A stretch of DNA of 64,000 nucleotides from Ciona intestinalis (GCF_000224145.3 NC_020167.2:4145027-4209026), one strand, 5' to 3'; counted from the stretch's first letter, positions 43,792-56,734 are shown. A program made the numbers and translations. Notes: generated from the letters alone by a model not told the origin.

Positions 43792-45676
43792 ATTAAATAT
43801 TTCTAAACCAACAATTTCAGTTTGCTATAAAAACAACATATGGAGAATTTGGCACATAAAAACTAATTTAAACTTGCCGGAATACTTATAAATACACCAA
43901 CATAATAAACTCCACGAAAACTCTTTTTAAAATTTTCTATACAATTTACACGTTGATCAGTGGGGCGTGACCATCATAATATCTGCTAATTTAATGTTTA
44001 TACGGGGACTGTTTGTCTAGCTAATCTACAATAATAACGTTAACATGCGTCGAACACTTGGGTTTTCTTTGGATATTAAATAAAATTAATTTGCCCTTTC
44101 TTATATTAATAAAACTACATTATAGGTTTGTAAAATTACAAATTTGTAAAGTGGTTTTGGTGGTTTGTGGTTGACTTACGATATTTAATAATAAGAGAAA
44201 AAGGGATGTTATAGTTTATACATTTTATTAATATTTATTTAGTTTTTTTTATATATTTACATTTGTTGGCTTGGTTCGCAAATAAATAAGGCGAATATGT
44301 GTTACAGACCAACAAGAGTAATTTATTCGTCGTAACATATATATTTAAGTTTGTTGTGAGAAACACGATTTAACCGAAACGGGCTCCATTACCCGGTAAA
44401 CTGTACTAAATCAATCAGCTGCCACAAAGTTCGTGCCAGCGGTGACGTAGTCGGTAAATTATTAACTGAACTCAACTTTTCTCTTTATTTGAGGGAAGGC
44501 TGGATAATTGTGCGAGTGCTTATTATACAATACTGTTTAAATACCAACGAAAAAAAGAGAGGCGTCAAGCGTATTTATCAAACATTAACTTGTTCGTGGG
44601 TATGACGTTTTATGTCGTTTAGGCGGGGCGTGAATTTGGTTCAAGTGATAAATAAATTATGGATAAAACGCCGAGGCGAGAGGCACTAAGGTTGCCAAAT
44701 TTGGTAAACGTGCATATGTCTATTGCAAGCTCCTTGTTTGAATTACAGGACATCAGAAAAGAGATCCATTATTGATGCTACAGCTCGCTTGGGAGGGATA
44801 TCGAGTTCTTGTGGCTTTCGGTAGTACATAGTCTGGCGCGAGCCCCCAGCCTTTTGTGTGTTAATAGCGTTTCTGCACTAGCAAGCACCATTTATGATAG
44901 ACCAGTAAGTTGAGCATTCACGGACTATGTCCAATAGGTCAGTTTATGGGTAAAGCGTGTGTAATAGTACAAACGAAGGAAATGGTTGGTGACGTAAAAC
45001 GAGTGATAATTCAATATTTGTGCGACCGCTTAACTGTTGGCCTCCGCTGAAAAAACAACAGTTTTACTTCGATGGAATTTCGATCCGCACTTCAAACCCG
45101 TCAAGACGTCGTGAGATTTTACAGAGCTTGCCCAAGTCTTTGTTCTCTTTGTTTTATGTGGCGCGAACCGGTAATAAGGGAATTTAAACAACAATCGCTT
45201 AATTTTGATTTTGAATGTGAATTTGAAATAAGACTTAATTATTTATAAGTGTATCATTATTAAACGCAATCGATCGATGTTTTACTGTATCGTTATGTAA
45301 TGGGTTTTGGAATCACGCGCAACGTCTTTGATTGTCACGTTCTGTCCCGCAGTAAGAGCGGTTTATTGGGCAAGGTTGACTGTAAAAACAAAGACAGACC
45401 GAAACGTGTGTACCCAAGCATAGTTCGCCGAGTTCGTATCTCAGCGGGCAAGAACAACGCGCATAGTTTTTCGTTCAGCTCTTATCTACACGCTTCGATG
45501 ACCTCGCTAGTGTACAGTTCGTGTGCTGTTTGAAAAATCAATATTGTTCTTGCAAAGCCATATGATGTTTTGCCATTGAAATGTAACGCAAACCGTAGTA
45601 TTAACACTTGCAGTACAGGATATAGTCGCATGTATAGTTAGGAAATGATGTAGCCGTGAAGTAGCTATAAACAAAA
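43792..45676. promoter_or_regulatory. Divergent intergenic region between NGRN and the CRACD-like gene
   Basis: About 1.9 kb. I see no supported exon or repeat; it presumably holds promoter and 5' UTR sequence of both genes. Several TGACGTA-type CRE-like sites occur (near 44452 and 44990), but these are short and may be chance. Confidence 0.35.
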
Positions 45677-48600
45677 ATGAATTCGAAGAGCCAGGAAAGT
45701 CTCAGCGCTACAGACTCTGCTCAAGGCCATGAAAATACAGGTAACCCGATTTACAGTGAGCTTGTATTTGTTTATAAAATTAAATACAATCCACTTGTGG
45801 TGTGAAAACGTTCGCACTGTTCATTGGCTAACTAGTGTAATGGTGGAACAACGTGAAAAACACTTAAAAACGAGTTACAAACGCTAATGATTACTGAATA
45901 CGTTCCGAATACTATCGGATTGCACTTGAACATAAACCCAAATTCCAATCTACAATAAGTGCTTTCGATAACTAAAATCAATTAAGTTGATTAAACAACT
46001 CTACGACTTGGGAACTGTTACCAGCCGGTTATGCCAACTAAGTCGCTCAGTGTTGGATTACATAGAAAAGCATTTGGAATTGGCTCAGGACCAACGTAGC
46101 TTCAGTTTTACATGCAACTGAGCGGTTTAACCCGAATTTAAATTTTCCCAGGGGAGCGACGCAGGTTCAGTCCGTTTAGAGCGATTCGGAAAATATTTCG
46201 TGATGGAAGGAAAAGAGGGAAACATCTGAGCAAGTCACGTGGTAATCTTGCACAAGATGCTCTGTACAGTGACGCACCCTACGTGGCACGACTGTAAGAA
46301 TTTAGAGAATATTTGTGTGTAGGATTGTATGTGTACGACTGATTTGATATATTAAGACCGGGAAAGATGGGACATCTTTCATTCTATTTTCTCGTACCAT
46401 TTGGTAGTAAACAAAGAACATTCGATGACTTATTAAACCCTGTCGTTACGACTCCCATAGACTGTTATTATTGTTTAAAACCCGATTAGGATATTTGGAT
46501 ATTATGTGCTAAAAGTGTCAAGTCTTCCCTTATCCTATTCACACAATGTTTCAATTTACGTGATTTTTCCCAGGCGCACTAGCGTGACGTCATCCAGCGG
46601 GTTAAACAGACCGCTCAGTTTGTCACACGAAAGCGTCTTTTCTCCCGAGGTTGAAACAACTGATATTTTCCGAAGTAAGGGGACAGCGATAACGGCAAAG
46701 CCTTTACCCGAAAAAAGTGACACTGGTATTGCCTCCTCTCCTCCAAACAAGGTTTCACAGTTACAAGTAAGCAGGCTTATTTACATTGTAGGTTCCTTTT
46801 TTTTGCTGTGACTTGGTTAATATGCCAGCGTTCCTATAGAATTTCGTAGGGAGTGTTGCTATATATGGGTTTAAAACAACATCAAAACTATTAGAACGTA
46901 GTTTGTTTTAAAACTGTTGGAGCCACTTAATTCAGTAAACAGCATCAAACTGTTGCTTGATGGTGTTCAGCTTCAGTGAACGTTTTCCAAAATAACTAAT
47001 ATAATGAACACGATCGGTCACAATATTTCCAGCTAAACGTATACCAACACGAACATTGCAACACATCGTACGCTCTGATCAAACATATTGCGTTTTTTGG
47101 CAGAGCCAATTGCGTTTAAGACTCGAACCTGGTGTGCCAGCTCCAGGAGGCTTACAAGTTCCAAAAAAACCAAGACCACCACGACCAGTGAGTGAACCGC
47201 CTATAATATTCATCAACGGTTTTGACAAGTTCACTTCAGAGGTAAGAGGATTTAACAACAGTAAGAGTACGTAGTTACCAAAATATTAACCATCTACTCA
47301 TCTAGTGATATTTATTTTACCTTTTCAACATTCCTGTTGAGGCAGGCTAGTTTCTCTCTTTTGACATCAGATTGACGTCAGAGCCTATCAGAAATAATAT
47401 GTATATAGCTACTAAAACGGCAGTGACGTCCATGTGCTATAAAAGTAACCGCTGGTATCAATTGTTGCGGTAATGAGTCATATTATGTAGCAAACATATA
47501 AAGCATGATATTGTCTAACATACGCGTATCGAAGTGGTTTATTTTCATGTTTGTTTTTCATTTTGTTTTCTGTGGAAAACTTTCAGAATATAAAAATTAA
47601 TTTCACTCTCACTCAACATCTTGTAACCACCTATTACTTTACCCGCTCGTTATGGAAGAATTGTAAAGAGTGGTGGCCCCCGTACCCTTTATTTCAATAC
47701 CTTCGCAACCTGAACTTAGTCTCTCAAGCTTGAATTTAGATTTTTCCACCCAGCTGCGTTTCAACAACAATAGTTGAATATTGGTTTGTCAGTAGCTCTA
47801 CACAAATAGACGAGGTTTCACACTGAGTTACTTTAGAATACGATGTACCAGAAATTTAGACCTTGCGATTACTTTAGAGTTCCAGTAGTGTGCTAAATGA
47901 ATGCCAGGTTAATTCTAGATTTCAGAATAATGTTAAGCATACATATTGTTGTGCTATCATTGAAAACATGACGAATCAAAGAGCAGCCATATACGGAAAT
48001 GTCTATATATTGTAAAGTATACTGGTAAGAAATAAGAGCCAACTGTATTTTAAACAACACCTTCAAAATTTCTCATCGTAAAATGTATTTCATTATGATA
48101 CATACCAAACAACCACATGGTGCAATATTTATCATTCGTTCCAAATTCACACCAAAACAGGAAGCGGATATGTTAAGTATACAGGTTTTAGAGTTGGCCT
48201 ATTCTAACAGTGAGTGAATCTACAGTACAGAAGGGAAAATGACGTTGCCTGGATTTGTATTTGTATTTAAAGCAGTGTATTCGCAAATTACTTCAGTTTT
48301 TCAATTATATAGTAGGGTGGGGGAAGATGGGACATATTTTCATTTCATTTTCTTGTCCCATTTAGTAGTAAACAAATAGCATTCAAAGATTTATAAAACC
48401 GTATCTTCACGACCCCAAAACGCTGTTGTTAATTATTTAAAACACGATCAGGATATTTTAATAGTATGTGCTAAAGATGTCCCGTCTTTACCAAACTTAA
48501 TGTTTGTGTTTGGTTTCTCGGCCGTTGTTGTTGTGGATGTCACGTATTTGCAGTGAAGGTCACGGTGATCAGAAAGTGACCATGACGTATAGGCAATTAA

Positions 48601-51600
48601 CTGTAATTACCTTGGCCGATTACAGCAAGCTGTTTCCTTTCAGCTTATAAACAGCTAAGCAAAAATCGAATACGCGATGTCGATTAGTTACACATGTTGC
48701 GTTGTTTGGCATGTAGCTGAAATTAACATCGCCCTAATTTGGTTAATACTAAATATAGATGTCTCAAACCAAATTTAGTCAAATCTGTGATGATTACAAT
48801 ACCCACGCTACTGCTGTGATGCAACATTCCCACGCGAGATCGACTGTTTTATTTGTTTATGTTCCTTGCGCTGTGGCGAGGAAGACTAAATCGAAGCGAA
48901 CGGTCAGGAACGTTTGTTTATTGAACGGCCCATCAAACGGTCGCAAAATTGCGATCACATAAAGAAGATTTATCGATATTTATGTGACGTAGCAGACGGT
49001 GAATCGTGCCCAGCGGCGATCGTCTTCGATAACGATGTCCATTGCGAGGTGTGTTTGCATACAGTGCTGGATACCAGTAGCAGTTTAACGGTAGTAGGTC
49101 AGCAACAGTTAGTCAGTCACTCGTAAACAACCGAAGTGTATTTCATCAATCGTGGGAGTAATCTTATAATATTGAGTGGGCTAATTTTGTTCCGTATGGC
49201 ACTCACAGCTTGTGAGTAGCTTTGTATAATGGTTAAGAGCGTTGTTTGTCGGTAGTGTTGTGTGTTTCAATTAACATGAAAGTGCTTTAAGTATGGAATG
49301 TACGCCGCTGCAATGTGTGCGAACACCTTAAAACTATAGCTTCCTTGTTTGATAGCGTTTGTTCTGTATTACTGTGCTGAGTTGTGGCTGTAAATAGCTT
49401 GATGGCTATGGAAGTTTCTGTTTCCAAAAAGCTCCGTAGAGGACTCCGGAGGACTTTAGAACGCTCAGAGTCGTTGGAGGATACGTCATCGAAAATTCAA
49501 GACGAGACAGCACAATCGCAGAACAAAGAAACGAAAACATTTATTCGATGGAACTCAGCTAGGCTTCCTCGAACGTCCAGATTGTCAATATTTTCCAATA
49601 GATCGGTAAAGGTCAAATCTGAACCTAAACCCGTCGCTGGAGAGTCGAAGATTGCACGAGGTCGAAATATGCTGGAAAATCTTTGGATGTATCGAAAAAG
49701 TGAAGCCATGGCAACCGGTCCGGATTGTGGGTCAGAATACATTGATGAAAAGACATCAAGAAACGGTTCACCTCAGGTTCAAAGGGCATCAAAGGGTCAC
49801 AAGCAGAGGGAGAAAATGAAAGAAAACATTGGCGAGGAAATCGCTCCCGTTCAAGCAAAAAAGAAGTCGCGAGGTGTCGCTAAAGAGTTTGCAAAGACGC
49901 CGTTAGGATCTTTGTCTGCAATTCTGTCTCGAGCGCGTAATTCCGACGTCACCAATTCACAAGAACACAAAGGCGATAAGAAACGACAACGGCAGCGAAA
50001 GTTTGGAATAAAAACTTCATCAAAACAGAAGGCATGTGGACGCTTTCTTTAAGAATCTGCGTAATCTTCTCCAATTTTTACGCAAGCCTATGTTTTTTGT
50101 AGCTTATTAAACCTCGCTGGCACTAGCATTATATTATATCGTAAATCCGCCTCCCATATTCGATGTATCCTAACCAAAGCGACGTTTTTGGAGCCTCGGT
50201 CGTAAAAATTATCGTTTCTTATGTTTGGCCTGGTATAGGAAGCTAATATTTACGATACTCGCGACATGGGCAAGTAATGATTCATTATCAGTAGCCGTCA
50301 TAATGGTATGCCTTGCTTCATTCTTGTAGGTTGTGGACGCTGAGGAGACAGATGCAACCATGGGAAATAAGAGTTCGAAAAAAGAGCAACGCACGAAGAG
50401 TGATGTCGTTTCAACATCAGAACCAGGTAGGCAGAAATTTTGATTGAATTGTATGACGTCATTCGTCTTTTATTGTGATGCAATGTGAGAGTAATATTAC
50501 CGAATACGGTGTATGGTGAATAATTTCTCGGAAAACATTATTATACTTTCTTCGAAACCTTATAGTTACGACGCACTTCTTGACAGTATCGTAGTAACAA
50601 AGATTGCCTGTTCTACACGACAAAGCCACCTGTCAAATCCTAACGCAAAAACGTGAATCTTTAAATCAAGAAAAATACGAAATTCTTTTCCACCTACCTT
50701 TTATACCCCACATGTTCTTGAAGAACGCCTTTTACTAATATAAATAAACATACATGCCACAATGCGGGTTACGTTGCATGGCGCGTGGCCAATAAGTCAA
50801 ATTGATCCTAACAATAATATTCGATTACCGACCTGTGTTTGTTTTAAAACAAAAGGGATAGCTCGTCATTGTAAGTGTAAGCAAGTGTATGTAACGGAGT
50901 GTTCAGAATTCATCAAAAGGTTAAAAAGTTTACTAGGCGCATGGTAACTTTTCGAGATAGTTTAACACTGAGATCGAAACGGGTTAATCCATGCAATGGC
51001 TGTAGCGCATATTATGCTATTCAGCAACGTCATCGTGCTTCCTTATGACGTTGCATGGATTAATCAAACACCCTATACATAGCGAATCACCGGGGAATTC
51101 AAAGTGCTCAAGAAGCGGGCATTCTCTAATAATAGTACATTTGTATCATCACTACGTAGGGATAATTACACATGTTGCTACGTTTTCGAATACATGTTCA
51201 TTTCACCGTGAACGTTTTGAATATGTGATTAGTTGCTGGAATCACGAAACAAGGAAATAAGGAGACCTCTTTCAGTCATTCAAAGGCAGGCAGCTGTTGC
51301 GGCGACACCGATTTATTTGACGTAAGCGGCTGCTGGCCACACTGCAAATTTATTGATGTCTGACTGAATGGCTTGCGTAGACTGCTTCTCAGAATTAAAC
51401 CGGTAGTGTTACTTCTTTGCGCATGTAAAGCTACTTCGATCTTAACGAATTTTACCAATTTTTTTAGTAAACAAACAAAAGCACTTTTTTAGCAAGGGTC
51501 AACTCGAGCTCAAGCGTCATTTTTCGGCGCAGTATTTGAAAGAGATTAAGTAAAGTAGGGCCTTAAGCAAGGTCAACTAAGTGTAAATCGTAGTCAATAG

Positions 51601-54162
51601 AAGTTATAGTAGGCTAAACAAGAGACTTGGGCAAGCTTTCATTCAATTAATAATGAATGTACTTTGGCTCAGTTTTGCCATCCAGCTAGTTGTTGTTTAA
51701 GTTGGCGCGTTTGATTGTGGTTCCTTTCGTTTGAAAGTTGATGCGGTAAGCTATGACGTATATAATTGACTGCGTAACTTTAGTGAACATACGTCCTCTG
51801 CTTTAGTTAAAAGAAAACTACCGGGTTTGTAGTGTAGGAGGTTTAACTGTGTGTGCTGCACATTAGCGCCAGTTAAAATTTTGCTTGTAAATTATAACGC
51901 GTAGGATGCGCTACTTGCAGCAGGTTAATAATTCTTATTTGTGTTTGGAAAGGAAATTGCGCGTCGCTAGTTTCCGCAACACTATAACATTGAAATATAA
52001 CGCCCTGTTATAGATTAAGTTAGCATGCGATGAATATTGCGACCGTGTAAATAATCCAACCACGTTATAAACAGCAATGGAGCAACCATTCGAAGAACAC
52101 CCAACAATACTAAAGAACAAAGCAGCGCGAGATAGAATTGCGGCACGACCTAAAAACAGAAGGGCCGCAACACGAAGGGTGCTCACAAGCGTGAAAGAGG
52201 TAACTGTTGGTTAAATTTAATTATTGGCTAGTACAATAGCCCAGCTTGTGTTATATTTATAAATTTCCCATATTGTAATATATTACTTTATCCTAAGAAA
52301 TGTAATACTTAACAAAGTAACCCTTTTTACTTTACAACAGAGTGATACAGCTTCAGAATTGGATATACCAGATTCTATTTTTGCACCAATTGAAAATGCA
52401 AAGAAACCTGATCTCCCAATTGAAGCAAATGATCTGGAAACAGCTGATATAAAACCAGAAGGTTACTCATTTAAAACTTATATATAGAGAGAGAAATTGA
52501 CAACTTTTTGTATCTTGTCATATAAAGTGCGGTAGGTGCTTGTGGCAGGAAAATTGTTATTTATTTAAATGTCACTAGCTATAGTTATAAACAAAGGTAA
52601 TAAAACCAACATTCCACGGCAAGCCTGTCTACCTTGTAAATTTTTTTTTTCATACCAAAAGAGCCAAAAAGTCTTTTAAATTAGGGTTTTACACTCTTTG
52701 ATTATGCAAGTGTTAGCTACCCCGAAAGAATAGTTGTGGGCTTGTGGTTTCATTCTATTATGTATCAATTGGTAAGCACATGTAAAATTTTGCAGAACCT
52801 GAAGATGTGGATGTTAAAACAAGGAGAAAATCTGCTGGACCTGATACATTGGACGATGCTGCTCCGAAAACCAGCTCTGTTAAAAAGTCGTATTCTTTCA
52901 AAAGTCCTCTTGGTGGAGGTGGTAACATAAAAGTGCCGTCATTGGGGGATGTTACTAAAGTAAAACTGAGGAAAACTTCCAGCAATGCATCGTCATCATC
53001 ATCCGTTGTGGTGGTAAAAAGAACTCCATCATTTGAAAGACCTCAGTTGCGGAGTCCAAGTAAATCTAAAGATTCTTCAGAAAACAAAGATTCGCCCAAG
53101 GTGGTTTCAAAAGGTCTTGCTCACAAACTGTCATTTGGGAAGAAAAGCAAACCAGAAGGTTACGATAAAAAGGAAAATAAGAAGCAGGAAGAACAAAAGG
53201 AGAAGAAGAAGGATTTAAGTAAGTCACCTAAGCAGGAGAGGCCTAACAAACTGAACTGGCTTGGAGGATCAAAAACGAAAAATGATAAAAATGAACAAAA
53301 GTCTCCAATGTCCCCACCTTGTGATGAGATTACTAAAGCTTTGGAGAGAAGACGTAACTTAAGTACCAATAAGCAGACTGAGGAGGGTGATTTGAAAATG
53401 GATTTAACCCAAAATAAAAGTAATGGACAATCCCCAGAGGAAGAAGGCACGGACCGGTTTGTTAAGCTGCGTAAAGTAAGCAAAGAAAATGGGGCCAAAG
53501 ACACAAAAGTTTCGCCAACTGAAAATAAGCCTGTGTTTTCACCTCTGCGTCAGTCGCTAAAATCTAAGGAGCAGGCTGGGTCTGAAAAATCCATTAAAGC
53601 TGTTGACAAAAACCCAAAAGAAAAAAATAGTGATCCTTCTCCTTTTCATGTCAAGTTAAGGCAAACAAAGCAGAGTGGAAAGTTTCTAAAGGAAAAACAA
53701 ACAGATGAAGAAACCAAACAAAGCTCTAATGTGATTGGAAAAACTGAAAACACCATGGAAATTAACCCAAGCAAAAACAACTCAGTTGTACGAAAATCAT
53801 CGCTTAACGGAAACAACAACAACAACAATAACAACAATGTGAAAATTTTATCTACTGAAGACATCACATCAGTAGCGAGCACTCCAGAAGAAAAGAATGT
53901 CCCCCCACATTCCAACAAGGTAATGGATAGGAAAAGCCCTCCTAAGATTCCTACAAAACCAAAACGAACTTTGACCCCTAACAACGAAAGTGCTCTTAAG
54001 CCTGCAATTTCCAAAACTCGGTTGAATTCCGAGAGCTCAAAAGATGATAAATCTTCCAAGAAAGAATCTCCTGCAATGTCTTCGAATCCCGACTGGGTGT
54101 CGCTGGCAAGAAAACATTCCAGAAGTGGGAAAAATCAAACCTGTCAGCACAGCAACCAGTAA
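45677..54162 (+). CDS. CRACD-like (KIAA1211 family) capping-protein-inhibiting regulator of actin dynamics
   Basis: Eight exons: 45677-45740, 46152-46293, 46574-46766, 47104-47241, 50330-50426, 52075-52199, 52341-52461, 52796-54162; 748 aa. Family features in order: a basic N-terminal module (FSPFRAIRKIFRDGRKRGKH), LSHESVFSPE matching the vertebrate LSHDSIFIPE block, NKVSQLQSQLRLRL, and in exon 6 a conserved basic segment KAARDRIAARPKNRRAATRR corresponding to the capping-protein-interaction region. The rest is disordered, Lys/Ser-rich, with a nine-residue Asn run (53812-53838), ending PDWVSLARKHSRSG. Vertebrate CRACD binds capping protein and promotes F-actin. The stop lies two bases before the assembly gap and overlaps a GTAAG donor, so the true C-terminus may continue in the gap. 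Exon 1 may not be the only first exon (see 49402). Confidence 0.72.
46354..46539 (-). mobile_element. 190-bp MITE copy, inverted, CRACD-like intron
   Basis: Reads the family in reverse: GGGAAAGATGGGACATCTTT first, ACCATTTGGTAGTAAACAAA, then GTTTAAAACCCGATTAGGAT and CTAAAAGTGTCAAGTCTTCC. Confidence 0.75.
48313..48497 (-). mobile_element. 190-bp MITE copy, inverted
   Basis: Starts TAGGGTGGGGGAAGATGGGA followed by TCCCATTTAGTAGTAAACAA, i.e. the right half first; ends GTGCTAAAGATGTCCCGTCT. Confidence 0.8.
49402..50052 (+). CDS. Intronic ORF, possible alternative 5' exon of the CRACD-like gene
   Basis: An uninterrupted 216-codon frame from ATG to TAA in a 3-kb intron. It begins MAMEVSVSKKLRRGLRRTLE, then SESLEDTSSK, highly basic and Ser-rich like the N-terminal module of the host gene (FRAIRKIFRDGRKRGKHLSK, SRGNLAQD). 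Two GT donors inside it (TCG|GTAAAG and AAG|GTCAAA, near 49604 and 49610) are phase 0 and would join in frame to the next exon at 50330, making an alternative N-terminus. Read through, it would be a separate 24-kDa basic protein. I cannot tell which from sequence alone; it matches no family I know. Confidence 0.45.
   Translation: MAMEVSVSKKLRRGLRRTLERSESLEDTSSKIQDETAQSQNKETKTFIRWNSARLPRTSRLSIFSNRSVKVKSEPKPVAGESKIARGRNMLENLWMYRKSEAMATGPDCGSEYIDEKTSRNGSPQVQRASKGHKQREKMKENIGEEIAPVQAKKKSRGVAKEFAKTPLGSLSAILSRARNSDVTNSQEHKGDKKRQRQRKFGIKTSSKQKACGRFL
50427..52074. other. Intron of the CRACD-like gene, no feature seen
   Basis: About 1.65 kb between exons 5 and 6. No repeat of the window's families and no supported exon. 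Confidence 0.4.
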
Positions 54163-54163
54163 G

Positions 54164-54288
54164 NNNNNNNNNNNNNNNNNNNNNNNNNNNNNNNNNNNNN
54201 NNNNNNNNNNNNNNNNNNNNNNNNNNNNNNNNNNNNNNNNNNNNNNNNNNNNNNNNNNNNNNNNNNNNNNNNNNNNNNNNNNNNNNNN
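54164..54288. other. Assembly gap, 125 N
   Basis: Lies between the convergent ends of the CRACD-like gene and YIPF6. The missing YIPF6 exons need more than 125 bp, so the true gap is probably larger. Confidence 0.99.
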
Positions 54289-54438
54289 AGCAAGTTCTCA
54301 AGTACCAAGTAGAGCTCCACACTGAAATACCCAGAACTGACACTTTCTATTTTCAAGTAATTGTGGGTAAATTTAGTCTTGATTTGGTACAGCCGCTAGA
54401 CTGTCACTTTTTCAAAGCAGTAAGTTCCAGTAACTCAC

Positions 54439-55385
54439 ATATTTCCACCAAGCAGTTGGGAATTCAAAGTAACAATGGCGGCTCCCACCCACACTACTAC
54501 AAATACTTCAGCAAACTGTGGACCAGAACTTCCAGTCTTATCATCATGAACACCTGAAAATTAATGTAAATATCCTGAATAACTGCTTACGAGTTATCAC
54601 ATATGTAATTTTATTGTGGTGTTTTTTGTATGGCTGACAATTTAGACAACCCATTAGTGACCACTGGGTTGGAGTAATTGCCGTTAAATGTCTTGTCCAA
54701 GGACACAAAGGTTGCAACGACGTTTTTATGAAAATATCTTTCAAATATAAAAAGGCATATTGTATTTTATCATTCCATTTTTCGTTTCCATTTAAAGACG
54801 AAAACTCAGTATAACATTACCTTGCATTAGGAAAGCCATAGTAACACACAGCAATAACGGACCCCACAGATCCCCTGACAAAAAACAGATCAATTATTTT
54901 AGTTTACATTTCAATGCAGAAATGTATTTTGTCACTTACAATCACGAAGAAGGAGTGTGTTTTTGGTTGGGTAGAGAATGTGTACAAACTTTAGACCAAC
55001 TGCTTTTAGGTCTCGGAGCTGTTGAAAAGGCAGTGGTTACCAGTAAGCTGTCGGTATCATGTTATGATGATTAAAAATTATTTTAATTAAAAATTGTTTT
55101 AATCATTGCTAAACCAAGAACTGTATTATTTCCTAATAAACTTTGAAAAAAATTAAAAACTATTTATAATTAAACTTCTGAACGAAAATTAAAAACTCCT
55201 AAAAGAACTACTGAATAATTAATACAATACAAGGCTTTATAACAGGAACAAAAACTAACCACTGTATCTTTCACAGGTTCATCTAATGTTGACAGTTCAT
55301 CATCATCTTCATCAACTTCAGGTGTTGGTTGGTGTATATCGCCTTCTAATGGGGAGTTGTATGTCGTGTTTTCAAAGTCCGTCAT
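54439..55385 (-). CDS. YIPF6: YIPF6, Yip1-domain Golgi membrane protein (partial, 3' end in gap)
   Basis: Four exons are present: 55260-55385, 54940-55018, 54821-54874, 54439-54553. The N-terminus MTDFENTTYNSPLEGDIHQP is acidic, with STLDEPVKDT. Exons 2-4 give LRDLKAVGLKFVHILYPTKN, LLLRDWDLWGPLLLCVTMAF (first membrane helix), then GPQFAEVFVVVWVGAAIVTL and NSQLLGGNI, matching the YIPF6 order closely. A GTGAGT donor at 54437-54438 shows that translation continues, but the remaining roughly 100 residues (further membrane helices) are not in 54289-54438 and not beyond the gap, so they are missing from the assembly. YIPF6 works in Golgi trafficking with YIPF5-type partners. Confidence 0.9.
54586..54722 (-). 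repeat. SINE fragment in YIPF6 intron
   Basis: Minus strand: GTGTCCTTGGACAAGACATT, CAGTGGTCACTAATGGGTTG, TGTGATAACTCGTAAGC. Shares the body with copies at 14587 and 18226. Confidence 0.6.
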
Positions 55386-56734
55386 GTTCGGGGAAATTGC
55401 ATTTACAAAATCCTATACCAAATTTCTACTTTCTATTATTCTACAGTGGGTAATACAATTGATTAAATTTACAGTGATTATTTATAACTATGTGTGACAG
55501 TGTGGAAAAAAACAACAATAAAAGTTTAATAGCACACGTATTATTACAATTATAGACTTATTTTTTAGGAAATTAACTCAGACTATCAGTTTGTTAAAAA
55601 CCATGTATATATATATCAATAGAAGTATAAAAACAGTAAACACAACAGTGATTTTCGACAAAGATTAGATTATTTTAACATTAACAGTGGCATGATATAG
55701 GATGAACTATGTAATGTATGTTCAAATTAAGTAGCCTATGACACAATGTTAAGTAATAAGGCATGTTAGCTCGAAGGGGTGCACATTACAGAATTTCGAA
55801 TCTATGAGATTCGAATCCTTTTGTATTCGAATCTAATTTCGGGATTCGGTATTCTGTTTAATGACGTCATCACACGTCATCTCATACACTATATTAACAA
55901 TTTTTGAAATTTAATAATTAAAAAAAAAATATTTTTGTGTTTGTGGGACTTTCGAGAGTAAACGTTTTACAACGTCTTTTCATAGCCTGCTATACGTTTT
56001 ATGACGCAAAAACTACCCAATACTACAATTTTTGATCATTTTACAGCTCATGATCCAACAAGGCTGCTATGAAAGAGTCAATAAACTGACTTATGTGGGT
56101 AAAATTATTTTTTCCTATAAATACAAAAAGATTCGAAATTCTAGATTCGGAATTCTAGATTCGAAATAAAGTATTCCAGGATATCCTAGAATACCTAATT
56201 ATTCTGTAATGTGCATCCCTATTAGCACGAAGAAAAAGCACCCATGTGAAGAATCTTTAAAACAGTTTTTTTGTTGTGCAAAGAAAAAATCCGTGAGTAT
56301 CAATTGTGATGTATCACAAATATGAAAAATTGATGTGTGTGTCTAACAAAGTAATGCGTGATATAAAAGTATTGAAAACATTAAATGGCTATGCCTAAAT
56401 CAAAATAGTAGCAAAAATTACAAACGAATTGATATATATGTGAAAATTAAATTCACTAGCCTATCTTAAACTAATAAAAAATTTAAATTAAATTTCTTCA
56501 GGTATAAAGGTGAACACCTAAAAACATATTAAAAAACGATATGCTACTTTACAAAATTACTGAGTGGTTTATTGTACAGTGTAATGAAATATGAAAAGAC
56601 AAGTTAAGTGCACTGCATGATATAAGGCTAAAATTCTACGGGAATTCAATTGTATACCAAATTATAAAAATTATACTACTAGTAGTCTATTACTATTACA
56701 TTAGACTTTTTCACCAAATATGCACAAAATGTCT
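55386..56734. other. Intergenic region with one inverted-repeat element
   Basis: Between YIPF6 and the kinesin. Contains the 445-bp element at 55776-56221; no coding exon seen. Confidence 0.45.
55776..56221. mobile_element. hAT-like MITE, about 445 bp
   Basis: Left AAGGGGTGCACATTACAGAA and right TTCTGTAATGTGCATCCCTA are inverted. Flanks TTAGCTCG and TTAGCACG form a near-perfect 8-bp target duplication, the hAT size. Inside are repeated ATTCGAAT/GATTCGAA motifs. No transposase. Confidence 0.7.

Larger units (their letters stand above)
47242..50329. other. Long intron of the CRACD-like gene containing an ORF and a MITE
   Basis: Three kilobases, much longer than other introns here. Holds a MITE at 48313-48497 and an open frame at 49402-50052 (separate entries), so an internal promoter is plausible. 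Confidence 0.5.

Noticed and set aside
53160-54059. Long minus-strand ORFs opposite the CRACD-like last exon
   Set aside because: Leu/Ser-rich shadows produced by Lys/Ser-rich coding sequence on the plus strand.
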